From: Pseudomonas aestuarii
Lineage (GTDB): Bacteria > Pseudomonadota > Gammaproteobacteria > Pseudomonadales > Pseudomonadaceae
DNA length: 64,000 nucleotides
Assembly: GCF_027988105.1 (NCBI RefSeq)
Contig: NZ_JAQJZJ010000005.1
Location: forward strand, 310,001-374,000
Direction: 5' to 3'
A program made the position numbers and the translations under genes. The notes beneath the pieces were generated by a model, which ran no database searches, was not told the origin of the DNA, and worked only from the letters and a program-made list of their open reading frames with translations. The stretch's first letter is position 1. Each line of letters begins with the position of its first letter. Positions 17,500-28,043 of the stretch are shown in pieces.

Positions 17500-18534
17500 T
17501 TAATTATGCGCGTGCAGGGCTTTGTTGAGTTCGATCGCCGACTTGTGGGTCTTGCATTCCACGCTGCCGGTTTGCGAGTTGCGGCGGAACAGCAAATCCG
17601 GCTGGCCGGCCAGTTCACGCGCCTTGATCACCTTGACCAGCTGGTTCTGGCCATCGAGCAGCGCCACCTTGGTGCCGGCGGTGATGTACAGGCCCGACTC
17701 CACGGTGTTGCGGTCGCCCAGGGGAATGCCGACCCCGGCGTTGGCGCCGATCAGGCAGCCTTCGCCCACGGAAATCACCAGGTTGCCGCCGCCGGACAGG
17801 GTGCCCATGGTCGAGCAGCCGCCGCCCAGGTCGGAACCCTTGCCGACGAATACGCCAGCGGAGACGCGGCCTTCGATCATGCCCGGGCCTTCGGTCCCAG
17901 CATTGAAGTTGACGAAACCTTCGTGCATCACGGTAGTGCCTTCACCGATGTAGGCACCCAGACGTACGCGAGCGGTATCGGCGATGCGCACACCGCTCGG
18001 CACTACGTAGTCGGTCATTTTCGGGAACTTGTCCACCGAGAATACTTCCAGCAGTTCGCTGCGCAACCGCGCTTCCAGTTGCCGTTCGGGCAGTTCGCTG
18101 AGGTCGATGGCGCCCTGGCTGGTCCAGGCCACGTTCGGCAGCAGCGGGAAGATCCCGGTCAGGTTCAGGCCGTGCGGCTTGACCAGGCGGTGCGACAGCA
18201 GGTGCAGCTTGAGGTAAGCCTCGGGCGTGCTGCTCAGGGGCAGATCTTCGGCGAGGAAGGTGGCGACCAGTGGCTGGTGGCTTTCCGCCAGGCGGGTGAG
18301 CAGGGCTGCCTGGGCCGCATCGATACCTTTCAATGCTTCGGCCAGGTCGCCGGCTTGCTGGGTGGTGAAGCCGATTGCCTGGTTGCCACCGCTGTAACCG
18401 AGCTTTTCGGCGGCCTTGGCCACCAGATCGGCCGCTGGCTGGAGCAGGGGCTGGGCATAGTAGACTTCCAGCCAGTTGCTTTGACGATTCTGGGTGCCGA
18501 CGCCAAAGGCCAGGCTGAAGAGGGTAGTGGTCAT
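17500..18534 (-). CDS. dapD: Tetrahydrodipicolinate N-succinyltransferase
   Basis: DapD transfers succinyl from succinyl-CoA to tetrahydrodipicolinate in the lysine/diaminopimelate route. The 344-aa length matches the Pseudomonas long-type DapD. The C-terminal half shows left-handed beta-helix hexapeptide character (VRLGAYIGEGTTVMHEGFVN, then GGCSTMGTLSGGG). An AAGGAA ribosome binding site precedes ATG 18534; the in-frame upstream codons to 18612 overlap the arsC-like gene and are rejected. It lies 37 bp after that gene, in a dapC - arsC-like - dapD operon. Confidence 0.96.
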   Translation of the reverse strand: MTTTLFSLAFGVGTQNRQSNWLEVYYAQPLLQPAADLVAKAAEKLGYSGGNQAIGFTTQQAGDLAEALKGIDAAQAALLTRLAESHQPLVATFLAEDLPLSSTPEAYLKLHLLSHRLVKPHGLNLTGIFPLLPNVAWTSQGAIDLSELPERQLEARLRSELLEVFSVDKFPKMTDYVVPSGVRIADTARVRLGAYIGEGTTVMHEGFVNFNAGTEGPGMIEGRVSAGVFVGKGSDLGGGCSTMGTLSGGGNLVISVGEGCLIGANAGVGIPLGDRNTVESGLYITAGTKVALLDGQNQLVKVIKARELAGQPDLLFRRNSQTGSVECKTHKSAIELNKALHAHN

Positions 18535-18571
18535 GTTGCTTTCCTTAACGCGAATCCAATGAGGGGGTGGT

Positions 18572-18919
18572 TCAAGCCAGTTCAGCGGCATAGCGCTCAG
18601 GCTTGAAACCAACCAGGGTCTTGTTGCCGAGATCCAGCACCGGGCGCTTGATCATCGACGGCTGAGCGAGCATCAGCTCGATCGCCTTGTTCTGGTCGAG
18701 GTCGGCTTTGTGCGCCTCGTCCAGCTTGCGGAAGGTGGTACCTGCACGGTTGAGAATGGTTTCCCAACCATGTTCGGTGCACCACTTGTCCAGGTTCTCA
18801 CGGTCGATGCCGGCGGTTTTGTAATCATGGAAGCCGTAGCTTACCCCGTGCTCGTCGAGCCAGGTGCGAGCTTTCTTCATGGTGTCGCAGGCTTTGATGC
18901 CATAGAGGGTTTTGCTCAT
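18572..18919 (-). CDS. ArsC/Spx-family protein YffB-like
   Basis: This 115-aa thioredoxin-fold protein of the ArsC/YffB family has a single N-terminal Cys in GIKACDTMKKA (C11) and the ArsC-like RPVLDLGNKTLVGF segment near the C-terminus. Arsenate reduction is unlikely to be the main role, as no ars genes are present. YffB homologues commonly sit beside dapE or dapD and their biochemical role is not established. The start overlaps the dapC stop by 4 bp (ATGA), placing it firmly in the dap operon. Confidence 0.88.
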   Translation of the reverse strand: MSKTLYGIKACDTMKKARTWLDEHGVSYGFHDYKTAGIDRENLDKWCTEHGWETILNRAGTTFRKLDEAHKADLDQNKAIELMLAQPSMIKRPVLDLGNKTLVGFKPERYAAELA

Positions 18920-20136
18920 GCTGGCAGGCTCTTCACGTTGTCGATAGCGGTAACGAAAGCGCGAATCCGTTCGGCGGCTGTCACGCACTCGGCCAACGGT
19001 GCGACCAATGCCATGCGCACGCGCCCGGCACCCGGGTTGAAGCCGTCGACGCTGCGCGACAGGTAGGAGCCGGGCACTACGGTCACGTGTTCGCGGGCGA
19101 ACAGTTCACGGGTGAAGGTTTCATCGTCCATCGGGGTTTTCGCCCACAGGTAGAAGCCACCATCGGGGCGCTGCACATCGAGCACGCCGTCGAGAATCGC
19201 CAGCACGGCATCGAACTTCTCGCGGTACAGCTCGCGGTTGGCCTTGACGTGCTGTTCGTCGTTCCAGGCGGCAATGCTGGCCAGCTGGGTTTGCACCGGC
19301 ATGGCGCAGCCGTGGTAGGTACGGTACAGCAGGAAAGATTTCAATATGTCGGCGTCACCGGCGACGAAGCCCGAACGCAGGCCCGGCAGGTTGGAGCGCT
19401 TGGACAGGCTGTGGAATACCACGCAGCGTTTGAAGTCGGTGCGGCCCAGTTCGGCGCAGGCGGTCAGCAGGCCGGCGGGTGGATTCAGCTCGTCGAAATA
19501 CAGCTCGCTGTAGCACTCGTCGGCGGCGATGACGAAATCGTACTCATCGGCCAACTGGATCAGCTGCTTGAGGGTGGCCAGCGGAATCAGCGCGCCGGTC
19601 GGGTTGCCGGGCGAGCAGAGGAAGAGGATCTGGCAGCGCTGCCACACCTCTGCCGGTACCGCGTCGAAATCCGGGTTGAAGCCATGCTGTTCCAGGCACG
19701 CCAGGTAGTGGGGCTGGGCACCGGCGAGCAGGGCCGCGCCTTCGTAGATCTGGTAGAACGGATTGGGGCTGATCACCAGGCCGTCGACCCCCCGTTGCAC
19801 CACGGTCTGGGTAAAGGCGAACAGGGCTTCGCGCGTGCCATTGACCGGCAGCACATGGCGCGCCGGGTCGAGCATGCCGGCTGGCAGGTTGAAGCGTTGG
19901 CTGCACCAGCTGGCGATCGCTTCACGCAGTTCGGCGATGCCCAGGGTGCTGGGGTAGACCGCCAGTTTCTCCAGGTTGGCGCTGAGCGCCTCGGCGACGA
20001 AAGCCGGCGAGCGATGCTTGGGCTCGCCGATCGACAGGGCGATGGCCGGCTTGTCGCTGGGCGGCTGGGCCCCGGCCAGCAGGGCGCGGAGCTTTTCGAA
20101 GGGGTAGGGTTGCAGCTGGTTCAAAGCGTCGTTCAT
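18916..20136 (-). CDS. dapC: Succinyldiaminopimelate transaminase
   Basis: DapC is a fold type I PLP aminotransferase converting N-succinyl-2-amino-6-ketopimelate to N-succinyl-diaminopimelate. The 406-aa protein has the PLP lysine K246 in HSLSKRSNLPGL, plus CSPGNPTG (about 174-181) and ADECYSE (about 205-211). The start is at 20136, with an AGGAA site; the longer frame to 20274 overlaps glnD. With dapD downstream it supplies two consecutive steps of the succinylase pathway. Confidence 0.94.
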   Translation of the reverse strand: MNDALNQLQPYPFEKLRALLAGAQPPSDKPAIALSIGEPKHRSPAFVAEALSANLEKLAVYPSTLGIAELREAIASWCSQRFNLPAGMLDPARHVLPVNGTREALFAFTQTVVQRGVDGLVISPNPFYQIYEGAALLAGAQPHYLACLEQHGFNPDFDAVPAEVWQRCQILFLCSPGNPTGALIPLATLKQLIQLADEYDFVIAADECYSELYFDELNPPAGLLTACAELGRTDFKRCVVFHSLSKRSNLPGLRSGFVAGDADILKSFLLYRTYHGCAMPVQTQLASIAAWNDEQHVKANRELYREKFDAVLAILDGVLDVQRPDGGFYLWAKTPMDDETFTRELFAREHVTVVPGSYLSRSVDGFNPGAGRVRMALVAPLAECVTAAERIRAFVTAIDNVKSLPA

Positions 20137-20189
20137 GTGGCTTTCCTGGGTACTGCAAGCGACCACTGGCGGGCCGGCGCTTGCCGTCA

Positions 20190-22892
20190 TCAAATAGTTA
20201 TCCGGCTTGGCTCGGTGGATTGCCCATTGGCGTCCGAGAGCTGCTCGATGATGGTTTCCTGCAGCCGGCGACACAATTCGGGGTCGGACAGCGGCTGGTT
20301 GTTGGCGTCGGTGACGAAGAACACGTCTTCCACCCGCTCGCCGAGGGTGGCGATCTTGGCATTTTGCAGTGACAGATCGAAGTCGAGAAAGATCCGTCCG
20401 ACCCTGGCCAGCAGGCCGGGTCGATCGGGTGCGGTCAACTCGAGGATGGTCACCGGGCGTTGCGCGTCGTTGTGGATGGTCACCCGCGGCGCGAAGGCGA
20501 AATGCTTGAGCTGGCGTGGTACCCGGCGCTGGATGATGTTCGGGTAATCGTCGGGGTTCTTCAGCGCGTCGATCAGGCCCTGGCGGATCTGCTTGATCCG
20601 CGCCGGATTATCGCCAATCGAGCCGCCCTCGGCCTCCAATACGATGTAGGTATCGAGGGTGAACTTGCTGGTCGAGGTGAGAATCCGCGCATCATGGATG
20701 TTCAGGTTGAGCTGGGCCATGGTGGCCACGGTCACGGCGAAGAAATCGTGCTGGTCGGCGGCATAGATGAAGATCTGGGTGCCACCCTCGAATTCGCGTT
20801 GGGTGGTTTCCTTGATCAGCACCAGCGGGTTGCTGTCGTTGGCGTGCTGCAGGATTGCCTCGGCATGCCAGGCCACGTCACCTGCGGTGTGGCGCAGGAA
20901 ATAGTCATCGCCGAGCTGCGACCACAGCTGTTCGGTCTCGTCCGGGTCGGTGCCGCCGCGCACCAGGATATCCAGGGCTGCACTCTGGGTCAGGCGAATC
21001 TGTTCTTCACGATCCAGCGGGTTTTCCAGGCCACGGTTGAGCGCGCGCTTGGTTTCGGTATAGAGCTGGCGCAGCAGGCTGGCGCGCCAGGAGTTCCACA
21101 GGCTGGGGTTGGTGGCGTTGATGTCGGCCACGGTCAGCACGTAGAGGTAGTCCAGGCGCGTCTGGTCGCCAATCAGGCGGGCGAAATCGTAGATCACCTG
21201 CGGGTCGGACAAGTCCTTGCGCTGGGCGGTGGTCGACATTACCAGGTGGTTCTGCACCAGCCAGACGATCAGTTTACTGTCCCAGTTGGGCAGCTGATGG
21301 CGTATGCAGAAGGCTTCGGCGTCCACCGCGCCGAGTGCCGAGTGGTCGCCGCCGCGACCCTTGCCGATGTCATGGTAAAGCCCGGCCAGGTAGATCAGCT
21401 CGGGCTTGGGCAGTTTTTCGATCAGCTTGCTGGCCAGGGGGAACTTCTCGGCCAGTTCCGTCCACTTGAATTTGCGCAGGTGTTTGATCAGGTTGAGGGT
21501 GTGCGCATCGACCGTATAGATGTGGAACAGGTCGTGCTGCATCTGCCCGACGATGTGGCCGAATTCGGGCAGGTAGCGCCCGAGAATACCGTAGCGGTTC
21601 ATCCGCCGCAGATTGCGGTGGATACCCTGCGGGGTTTTGAACAGCTCGATGAACAGGCTGGTATTGCGGATATCGTTGCGGAACTCGTCGTCGATCAGGT
21701 GGCGGTGATCGCGCAGCAGGCGAATGGTGTCGGCACACACGCCCCTGATCTCGGGGTGCTGGGCCATCAGCACGAAGATTTCCAGAATGGCGAACGGCGT
21801 GCGCTTGAACACGTTGGGGTGAGTCACTTCGATATAGCCGTCGCGCAGCTGGAAACGGCTGTTCAACGGCTGCGCCTGACCGCTTTGGCCAGCACGGAGG
21901 ATTTCCTCCTCGAAGTGCTGTTTGATCAGATCGCTCAACTCGGCAATACCCATCACCACGCGGTAGTACTTCTGCATGAAGCGCTCGATTGCCAGTTTGG
22001 CGTTGCCGTCTTCATAGCCCAGCAGGCGGGCGATGTCGCCCTGGTGATCGAACAGCAAGCGGTCTTCGGCACGCCCGGCCAGCATGTGCAGGGCGTAGCG
22101 CACCTTCCACAGGAAATCCTGGCTGGACACCAGTAGGGCGTACTCGCTTTCCAGGAAAAAGCCCTGGCCAACCATGGCGTGCAAATTCAGGGTGCCGAAA
22201 TGCCGACGGGCGACCCAGAGAATGGTCTGGATATCGCGCAGGCCGCCCGGCGAACCCTTCACATTGGGTTCGAGGTTGTATTCGGTGTCGTTGTACTTGG
22301 CATGACGGGCGCGCTGCTCTTTGCGTTTGGCCAGGAAGAATTGCTTGCTTGGCCACATCTGCGCGGTGCTGGTGACATCCTGCATGCGCTGGCGCAGGCG
22401 CTCGGGACCGGCGATGGTGCGGCTTTCCATCAGGTTGGTGACCACCGTCAGGTCGGCACGGGCCTCCTCGGCACATTCATCGACCGAACGCACGCTTTGC
22501 CCGACCTCCAGGCCGATGTCCCAGAGCAGGGTGAGAAAGCGTTCGATCGGCTCGCGGAAGGTTTCGTGGTCGGCGCTGTCGAGTAGGATCAGCAGGTCGA
22601 CGTCCGAGTAGGGGTGCAGTTCGCCACGGCCATAGCCGCCAACCGCCAGCAGCGCGATGTCGGCGTCTTCGCACCACTCCAGGCGATCCCAGGCTTCACG
22701 CAGGATCTGGTCGGTAAACCGGGCGCGATCCTCGACCAGTCGGCGTACATTGCAGCCTTCCTTGAAGCGCGCGTCGAGCACCTCGTGGGCGCGGCGGATG
22801 GCTTTCTTGAAGGCGCCGATAGGGCTGGACTTCAGCGCCAGTTCAGCCTGGAATTGCCCGCGGTCGAACAGCTTGGGGTCTACCTGGGGCAT
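20190..22892 (-). CDS. glnD: PII uridylyltransferase / uridylyl-removing enzyme
   Basis: GlnD senses glutamine and uridylylates or deuridylylates PII, controlling GlnE and NtrBC. The 900-aa protein has the nucleotidyltransferase motif GGYGRGE (85-91) with D97/D99, a central HD domain ([13 protein letters not shown]) for the uridylyl-removing activity, and two C-terminal ACT domains (about 700-890). Start MPQVDPK at 22892 follows the map stop by 32 bp, so map-glnD are probably one transcript. Confidence 0.97.
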   Translation of the reverse strand: MPQVDPKLFDRGQFQAELALKSSPIGAFKKAIRRAHEVLDARFKEGCNVRRLVEDRARFTDQILREAWDRLEWCEDADIALLAVGGYGRGELHPYSDVDLLILLDSADHETFREPIERFLTLLWDIGLEVGQSVRSVDECAEEARADLTVVTNLMESRTIAGPERLRQRMQDVTSTAQMWPSKQFFLAKRKEQRARHAKYNDTEYNLEPNVKGSPGGLRDIQTILWVARRHFGTLNLHAMVGQGFFLESEYALLVSSQDFLWKVRYALHMLAGRAEDRLLFDHQGDIARLLGYEDGNAKLAIERFMQKYYRVVMGIAELSDLIKQHFEEEILRAGQSGQAQPLNSRFQLRDGYIEVTHPNVFKRTPFAILEIFVLMAQHPEIRGVCADTIRLLRDHRHLIDDEFRNDIRNTSLFIELFKTPQGIHRNLRRMNRYGILGRYLPEFGHIVGQMQHDLFHIYTVDAHTLNLIKHLRKFKWTELAEKFPLASKLIEKLPKPELIYLAGLYHDIGKGRGGDHSALGAVDAEAFCIRHQLPNWDSKLIVWLVQNHLVMSTTAQRKDLSDPQVIYDFARLIGDQTRLDYLYVLTVADINATNPSLWNSWRASLLRQLYTETKRALNRGLENPLDREEQIRLTQSAALDILVRGGTDPDETEQLWSQLGDDYFLRHTAGDVAWHAEAILQHANDSNPLVLIKETTQREFEGGTQIFIYAADQHDFFAVTVATMAQLNLNIHDARILTSTSKFTLDTYIVLEAEGGSIGDNPARIKQIRQGLIDALKNPDDYPNIIQRRVPRQLKHFAFAPRVTIHNDAQRPVTILELTAPDRPGLLARVGRIFLDFDLSLQNAKIATLGERVEDVFFVTDANNQPLSDPELCRRLQETIIEQLSDANGQSTEPSRITI

Positions 22893-22924
22893 GCGGCGAA
22901 CTTCCTTCATAAGAACGGTGATAA

Positions 22925-23707
22925 TCAGGCCGAAGTGCGGGGGATGGTGTCGTCGCTGCGCAGGGTAAAGATCTCGTAGCCATCGGCGGTGACAAGAATG
23001 GTGTGCTCCCACTGTGCCGAGAGTTTGCGGTCCTTGGTGATCGCGGTCCAGCCATCGCCGAGCAGGCGAGTTTCCGCACGACCCTGGTTGATCATCGGCT
23101 CGATGGTGAAGGTCATGCCTTCCTTGAGTTCCATGCCGGTACCGGCGCGGCCGTAGTGAAGCACCTGCGGTTCTTCGTGGAACACCGCGCCAATGCCGTG
23201 GCCACAGTACTCGCGCACCACCGAGAAACCATTCTTCTCCGCGTGCTTCTGGATCACTTCACCGATATCGCCCAGACGGGCGCCGGGGCGCACCAGCTGG
23301 ATGCCTTTATACATGCACTCCTGGGTGATCTTGGCCAGGCGCTCGGCCCACTCCGGTACTTTGCCGACCATGAACATCTTGCTGGTATCGCCGTGGTAAC
23401 CATCCTTGATCACGGTGATGTCGATGTTCAGCACGTCGCCTTCTTTCAGCGGCTTCTCGTTGGGGATGCCGTGGCAGACCACGTGGTTGATCGAGGTGCA
23501 GATCGACTTGGGGAAGCCTTTGTAATTGAGAGGGGCAGGGATGGCCTGCTGCACATTGACGATGTAGTCATGGCAGATGCGGTCGAGCTCTTCGGTGGTG
23601 ACGCCGGGCTTGACGTGTTCGCCGATCATTTCCAGAACGTCGGCAGCCAGGCGACCGGCTACGCGCATTTTTTCGATTTCGTCGGGCGTCTTGATGGTGA
23701 CGGTCAT
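22925..23707 (-). CDS. map: Type I methionine aminopeptidase
   Basis: Map removes N-terminal Met from nascent proteins. The 260-aa type I enzyme has H79 (VVCHGIPNE) and metal ligands D96 and D107 ([14 protein letters not shown]), followed by the conserved YCGHGIG and FTIEPM motifs. It is divergent from rpsB, an arrangement conserved widely in proteobacteria. Confidence 0.97.
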   Translation of the reverse strand: MTVTIKTPDEIEKMRVAGRLAADVLEMIGEHVKPGVTTEELDRICHDYIVNVQQAIPAPLNYKGFPKSICTSINHVVCHGIPNEKPLKEGDVLNIDITVIKDGYHGDTSKMFMVGKVPEWAERLAKITQECMYKGIQLVRPGARLGDIGEVIQKHAEKNGFSVVREYCGHGIGAVFHEEPQVLHYGRAGTGMELKEGMTFTIEPMINQGRAETRLLGDGWTAITKDRKLSAQWEHTILVTADGYEIFTLRSDDTIPRTSA

Positions 23708-23980
23708 ATAGGCTCTCGGGTGCAGACTGAAAAGAGGCCTATGTTAGCAGCTTCGACCTGCAAGCTATAAGCGGCCCGCAGGGCTGTCTTGTCGTACGCC
23801 TGGAAGCTTGTAGCTTACGGTTGTCTTTTATGGTATAAAACGCGCCGCTTTGCGGGCTGTATGCCTGAAAGCTTTAATCCACACACGTATCGACACGATT
23901 TCCTGGGTGCCTTTCGCCACGTGCGAATGGTTGGAGATTGGGATACGTGGAGGCCTAACCCGACTTATCAAGGAACTATC
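23708..23980 (+). promoter_or_regulatory. map/rpsB divergent region with rpsB promoter and leader
   Basis: An extended -10 element TGGTATAAA (23831-23839) gives a likely rpsB start near 23846, leaving a leader of about 135 nt. In E. coli and other gammaproteobacteria the rpsB leader folds into an S2-binding autoregulatory element; a similar role is inferred here from position and length, not from a verified fold. Bases 23756-23820 contain GCTTGTAGCTT-like repeats. A -35 box at proper spacing is weak, which fits an extended -10 promoter. Confidence 0.5.
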
Positions 23981-24733
23981 ATGTCCCAAGTCAATATGCG
24001 CGATATGCTGAAGGCCGGTGTGCACTTCGGTCACCAGACCCGTTACTGGAACCCGAAAATGGGTAAGTACATTTTCGGCGCGCGCAACAAGATTCACATC
24101 ATCAACCTGGAAAAAACCCTGCCGATGTTCAACGACGCCCTGTCGTTCGTTGAAAAGCTGGCTTCGGGCAAGAACAAGATTCTGTTCGTTGGCACCAAGC
24201 GCTCCGCGGGCAAGATCGTTGCTCAAGAAGCAGCGCGTTGCGGCTCGCCGTTCGTCGACCATCGCTGGTTGGGCGGCATGCTGACCAACTACAAGACCAT
24301 CCGCGCCTCGATCAAGCGTCTGCGTGACCTGGAAGTTCAAGCCCAAGACGGCACTTTCACCAAGCTGACCAAGAAAGAAGCCCTGATGCGCACCCGTGAT
24401 CTGGAAAAACTGGATCGCAGCCTGGGTGGTATCAAGGATATGGGCGGTCTGCCGGACGCTCTGTTCGTGATCGACGTTGACCACGAGCGCATTGCTATTA
24501 CCGAAGCCAACAAACTGGGTATTCCGGTTATCGGCGTCGTCGATACCAACAGCAGCCCGGAAGGCGTTGACTACATCATCCCAGGCAACGATGACGCCAT
24601 TCGCGCCATCCAGCTGTACATGGGTGCCATGGCAGACGCAGTAGTTCGCGGTCGCACCAACACCGGTGGCGGCAGCGAGGAATTCGTCGAGCAAGCCCCA
24701 GCAGCTCCTGCAGCCGAAGCGGCTCAGGGCTAA
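23981..24733 (+). CDS. rpsB: 30S ribosomal protein S2
   Basis: S2 (250 aa) begins [20 protein letters not shown], the canonical N-terminus, after an AAGGA ribosome binding site. Longer in-frame codons back to 23789 cover the leader and are rejected. It binds the 30S head late in assembly. The codon choice (for example CGT for Arg, AAG for Lys) looks like that of a highly expressed gene. It is followed by a strong hairpin before tsf. Confidence 0.98.
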   Translation: MSQVNMRDMLKAGVHFGHQTRYWNPKMGKYIFGARNKIHIINLEKTLPMFNDALSFVEKLASGKNKILFVGTKRSAGKIVAQEAARCGSPFVDHRWLGGMLTNYKTIRASIKRLRDLEVQAQDGTFTKLTKKEALMRTRDLEKLDRSLGGIKDMGGLPDALFVIDVDHERIAITEANKLGIPVIGVVDTNSSPEGVDYIIPGNDDAIRAIQLYMGAMADAVVRGRTNTGGGSEEFVEQAPAAPAAEAAQG

Positions 24734-24761
24734 GCGGTACGCGCCAAGCGTTACTCGCTGC

Positions 24762-24790
24762 GCAAAAAGGGGGCTAGGCCCCCTTTTTGC
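24762..24790 (+). terminator. Terminator/attenuator between rpsB and tsf
   Basis: GCAAAAAGGGGGC (24762-24774) and GCCCCCTTTTTGC (24778-24790) form a 13-bp perfect stem with a TAG loop; the right arm carries the T-run. It lies 29 bp after rpsB and 120 bp before tsf. A partial terminator at this position would set the S2:EF-Ts ratio, as known in E. coli. Confidence 0.8.
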
Positions 24791-24909
24791 CACTTTGAAA
24801 ACCATTGTCGGCCGATTGATGTTTGTCGGATGCGAGCAATGTGCTTACAGAATTGATCGCCCGTTCCGGCGGGTGGAATGGTTAACAACCTATCCAAGAG
24901 GAATTTGAA

Positions 24910-25779
24910 ATGGCAGAGATTACTGCAGCATTAGTCAAGGAGCTGCGTGAGCGCACTGGCGAAGGCATGATGGATTGCAAAAAGGCCTTGACCAAGGCTG
25001 GCGGCGACATCGAACAAGCCATCGACGACATGCGTGCTTCCGGCGCGATCAAGGCGGCCAAGAAGGCAGGCAACATCGCTGCCGAAGGCGCTATTGCCGT
25101 CAAGGTTGCTGAAGACGGCAAGTCGGCCGTGATTCTCGAAGTCAACTCGCAGACTGACTTCCTGGCCCTGCAGGACGACTTCAAGAACTTCGTCAACAGC
25201 AGCCTGGAAAAAGCCTTCGCCGAGAAGCTGACCGACGCGGCGCCGTTGATCGCCGCTCAGGAAGCTGCGCGTGAAGCGCTGATCGCCAAAGTAGGTGAGA
25301 ACGTCAATATCCGTCGTCTGGCCCGTGTTGAAGGCGACGTGGTCGGCGCTTACCTGCACGGCAACAAGATTGGCGTGGTTGTGGTCATGAAAGGCGGCGA
25401 CGCCGATCTGGCCAAGGACATCGCCATGCACGTTGCTGCCAGCAACCCGGAGTTCCTGCTGCCTTCGGAAGTTTCCGCTGAAGCGGTTGAGCGCGAAAAA
25501 GCCGTGTTCATGAGCCTCAACGAAGACAAGATCAAGGGTAAGCCGGCTGAAATCGTCGAGAAGATGGTTGGCGGTCGTATCCAGAAGTTCCTCGCTGAAG
25601 CCAGTCTGGTTGAGCAGGCCTTCGTCAAGGATCCGGAAATCAAGGTCGGTGCTCTGGCCAAGAAAGCCGGTGCTGAAATCGTTTCCTTCACGCGCTTCCA
25701 GGTCGGCGAAGGCATCGAGAAGCCAGTAGACAACTTCGCTGAAGAAGTTGCCGCACAACTGGCTGCCAGCAAGCAGTAA
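24910..25779 (+). CDS. tsf: Translation elongation factor Ts
   Basis: EF-Ts (289 aa) is the GDP/GTP exchange factor for EF-Tu. It shows the UBA-like N-terminus ([20 protein letters not shown]) and the exchange motif SQTDFLA. AGAGGAA lies before the ATG. The length and motifs are typical of gammaproteobacteria. A moderate terminator follows. Confidence 0.98.
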   Translation: MAEITAALVKELRERTGEGMMDCKKALTKAGGDIEQAIDDMRASGAIKAAKKAGNIAAEGAIAVKVAEDGKSAVILEVNSQTDFLALQDDFKNFVNSSLEKAFAEKLTDAAPLIAAQEAAREALIAKVGENVNIRRLARVEGDVVGAYLHGNKIGVVVVMKGGDADLAKDIAMHVAASNPEFLLPSEVSAEAVEREKAVFMSLNEDKIKGKPAEIVEKMVGGRIQKFLAEASLVEQAFVKDPEIKVGALAKKAGAEIVSFTRFQVGEGIEKPVDNFAEEVAAQLAASKQ

Positions 25780-25802
25780 GACGCTTTATAGTTGTCGCCC
25801 CG

Positions 25803-25836
25803 AAGAGGCTGCCCGCTTATGCGCGCGGCCTCTTTG
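25803..25836 (+). terminator. Putative terminator after tsf
   Basis: AAGAGGC (25803-25809) pairs with GCCTCTT (25828-25834) across a GC-rich loop, followed by TTGTCAAATT. The loop is large and the T-tract short, so efficiency is uncertain. It begins 24 bp after the tsf stop codon. Confidence 0.5.
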
Positions 25837-25973
25837 TCAAATTAAGGGGTCGTCGGGCTGCTTGGTGCGCTGACGGTAGGCGTGCACAAAAGGCTTCGGC
25901 TGTTGTCAATATGCTGCATAAATCCGGGCCGCAAGGCTCGTAAAGAATTCAAACGCCGCAGGAGAGACTGTTA

Positions 25974-26717
25974 ATGGCTCAGCAGGTGAGTGGTCGTCAA
26001 CCGCGCTATAGGCGCATTCTGCTCAAACTTAGCGGCGAGGCCCTGATGGGGTCGGAAGATTTCGGCATCGATCCCAAGGTGCTCGATCGCATGGCTTTGG
26101 AAGTCGGCCAGTTGGTGGGGATCGGCGTACAGGTCGGTCTGGTCATCGGCGGCGGCAACCTGTTCCGTGGTGCTGCGCTGTCAGCGGCCGGCATGGACCG
26201 GGTGACCGGTGACCATATGGGCATGCTGGCGACCGTGATGAACGCCCTGGCCATGCGCGATGCGCTGGAGCGTTCGAATATCCCGGCAATCGTGATGTCG
26301 GCGATTTCCATGGTTGGGGTGACCGATCACTACGACCGGCGCAAGGCGCTGCGTCATCTGAAAACCGGTGAGGTGGTGATCTTCGCCGCTGGCACAGGTA
26401 ATCCGTTCTTCACCACCGATTCGGCCGCTTGCCTACGGGCCATCGAGACCGATGCCGACGTGGTGTTGAAGGCGACCAAGGTGGACGGTGTGTACACTGC
26501 CGATCCGTTCAAGGATCCGCATGCAGAGAAATTCGATCACCTGACTTACGATGAAGTGCTGGATCGCAAGCTCGGCGTGATGGACCTGACGGCCATCTGC
26601 TTGTGCCGCGATCACAAGATGCCGTTGCGCGTCTTCAATATGAATAAACCCGGTGCCCTGCTGAATATCGTGCTGGGCGGCGCCGAAGGTACTCTGATCG
26701 AGGAAAGTGAAAAATGA
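25974..26717 (+). CDS. pyrH: Uridylate kinase
   Basis: PyrH (247 aa) phosphorylates UMP to UDP. The amino-acid kinase fold is shown by [11 protein letters not shown] (about 17-27), [10 protein letters not shown] (about 57-66) and [15 protein letters not shown] (about 138-152). A GGAGAG site precedes the ATG. The frr start overlaps the stop by 4 bp (ATGA). This begins the pyrH-frr-uppS-cdsA-dxr-rseP chain. Confidence 0.98.
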   Translation: MAQQVSGRQPRYRRILLKLSGEALMGSEDFGIDPKVLDRMALEVGQLVGIGVQVGLVIGGGNLFRGAALSAAGMDRVTGDHMGMLATVMNALAMRDALERSNIPAIVMSAISMVGVTDHYDRRKALRHLKTGEVVIFAAGTGNPFFTTDSAACLRAIETDADVVLKATKVDGVYTADPFKDPHAEKFDHLTYDEVLDRKLGVMDLTAICLCRDHKMPLRVFNMNKPGALLNIVLGGAEGTLIEESEK

Positions 26718-27271
26718 TCAACGAGATCAAGAAAGATACCCAGGAACGTATGCAGAAAAGCCTGGATTCGCTGACCCATGCTTTCAGTCGCATTCGTACC
26801 GGTCAGGCTCACCCAAGCATTCTGGGTGGTGTGATGGTGTCTTATTACGGCGCCGACACGCCCTTGAATCAGGTTGCCAACGTGACCGTCAAGGATTCCC
26901 GCACCCTGCAGGTTGTGGCGTTCGAGCGCGGCATGCTGGCTGCTGTCGACAAGGCGATCCAGAGTTCGGGTCTCGGCTTCAATCCGACCAACTTGGGCGA
27001 GCTGCTGCTGATTTCCATGCCGGCGCTGACCGAAGAGACCCGCAAGGGCTTCACCAAGCAGGCGCGTGATGCCGCGGAAGATGGTCGTATTGCCGTACGT
27101 AACATCCGCCGTGATGCCTTGAGTCAGCTGAAGGATCTGGTCAAAGAGAAAGAGATCAGCGAAGACGAAGAGCGTCGTGCCGCCGATGATATCCAGAAGC
27201 TGACCGACAAGTTCGTGGCGGAAATCGAAGTGGCCGTGAAGCAGAAAGAAGCGGATCTGATGGCCGTTTAG
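26714..27271 (+). CDS. frr: Ribosome recycling factor
   Basis: RRF (185 aa) works with EF-G to split post-termination ribosomes. It shows the expected helical sequence ending in a charged C-terminal helix ([16 protein letters not shown]), the [20 protein letters not shown] loop and the [10 protein letters not shown] motif. It is coupled to pyrH and lies 16 bp before uppS. Confidence 0.98.
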   Translation: MINEIKKDTQERMQKSLDSLTHAFSRIRTGQAHPSILGGVMVSYYGADTPLNQVANVTVKDSRTLQVVAFERGMLAAVDKAIQSSGLGFNPTNLGELLLISMPALTEETRKGFTKQARDAAEDGRIAVRNIRRDALSQLKDLVKEKEISEDEERRAADDIQKLTDKFVAEIEVAVKQKEADLMAV

Positions 27272-27287
27272 CGGTCAGGAGATCCTC

Positions 27288-28043
27288 ATGCAGAAGATCA
27301 TAGGCGGCGCTAAAGTGGCCGTGCCACGTCACGTGGCGATCATCATGGACGGTAATAACCGCTGGGCGCGCAAGCGTCTGTTGCCGGGGATTGCCGGGCA
27401 CAAGGCTGGCGTCGATGCGGTGCGCGCGGTCATCGAGGTGTGCGCCGAGACCGGGGTCGAGGTGTTGACCCTGTTCGCTTTCTCCAGCGAGAACTGGCAG
27501 CGTCCGGCCGACGAGGTGGGGGCGCTGATGGAGTTATTTCTCGGCGCGCTACGCCGCGAGGCGAAGAAGCTCGACGAGAACGGCATCAGTCTGCGCATCA
27601 TTGGCGATCGCTCGCGCTTCCATCCGGAACTGCAAGCCGCCATGCGCGAGGCGGAGGCCATGACTGCCGGTGCCAAGCGTTTTGTCCTGCAGATTGCCGC
27701 CAACTATGGTGGTCAGTGGGATATCGCGCAGGCGGCGCAGCGTCTGGCGCGCGAGGTTCAGGGTGGGCACTTGCAGCCTGAAGATATTACCCCCGAGCTG
27801 TTGCAGAGCTGCCTGGCAACGGGCGATTTGCCTTTGCCCGATTTGTGCATCCGTACGGGTGGCGAGCACCGCATCAGTAATTTCCTGTTATGGCAGTTGG
27901 CCTACAGCGAGCTGTATTTCTCTGATCTGTTCTGGCCGGATTTCAAGCACGACGCCATGCGCAAGGCCTTGGCGGATTACGCCAGGCGCCAGCGGCGTTT
28001 TGGTCGGTCCGCCGAGCAGGTCGATGCCGAGGCGCATGACTGA
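27288..28043 (+). CDS. uppS: Di-trans,poly-cis undecaprenyl diphosphate synthase
   Basis: UppS (251 aa) makes the C55 lipid carrier for peptidoglycan and O-antigen. Catalytic D21 lies in VAIIMDGNNRWA; RTGGEHRISNFLLWQ and the ELYFSDLFWPDF element are conserved. The stop shares one base with the cdsA start (TGATG). It supplies the carrier that the DUF368 protein at 56 kb may recycle. Confidence 0.97.
   Translation: MQKIIGGAKVAVPRHVAIIMDGNNRWARKRLLPGIAGHKAGVDAVRAVIEVCAETGVEVLTLFAFSSENWQRPADEVGALMELFLGALRREAKKLDENGISLRIIGDRSRFHPELQAAMREAEAMTAGAKRFVLQIAANYGGQWDIAQAAQRLAREVQGGHLQPEDITPELLQSCLATGDLPLPDLCIRTGGEHRISNFLLWQLAYSELYFSDLFWPDFKHDAMRKALADYARRQRRFGRSAEQVDAEAHD

Noticed and set aside
23789..23980. 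64-residue extension of ribosomal protein S2
   Set aside because: It would translate the promoter and leader region; S2 starts [13 protein letters not shown] in this group.
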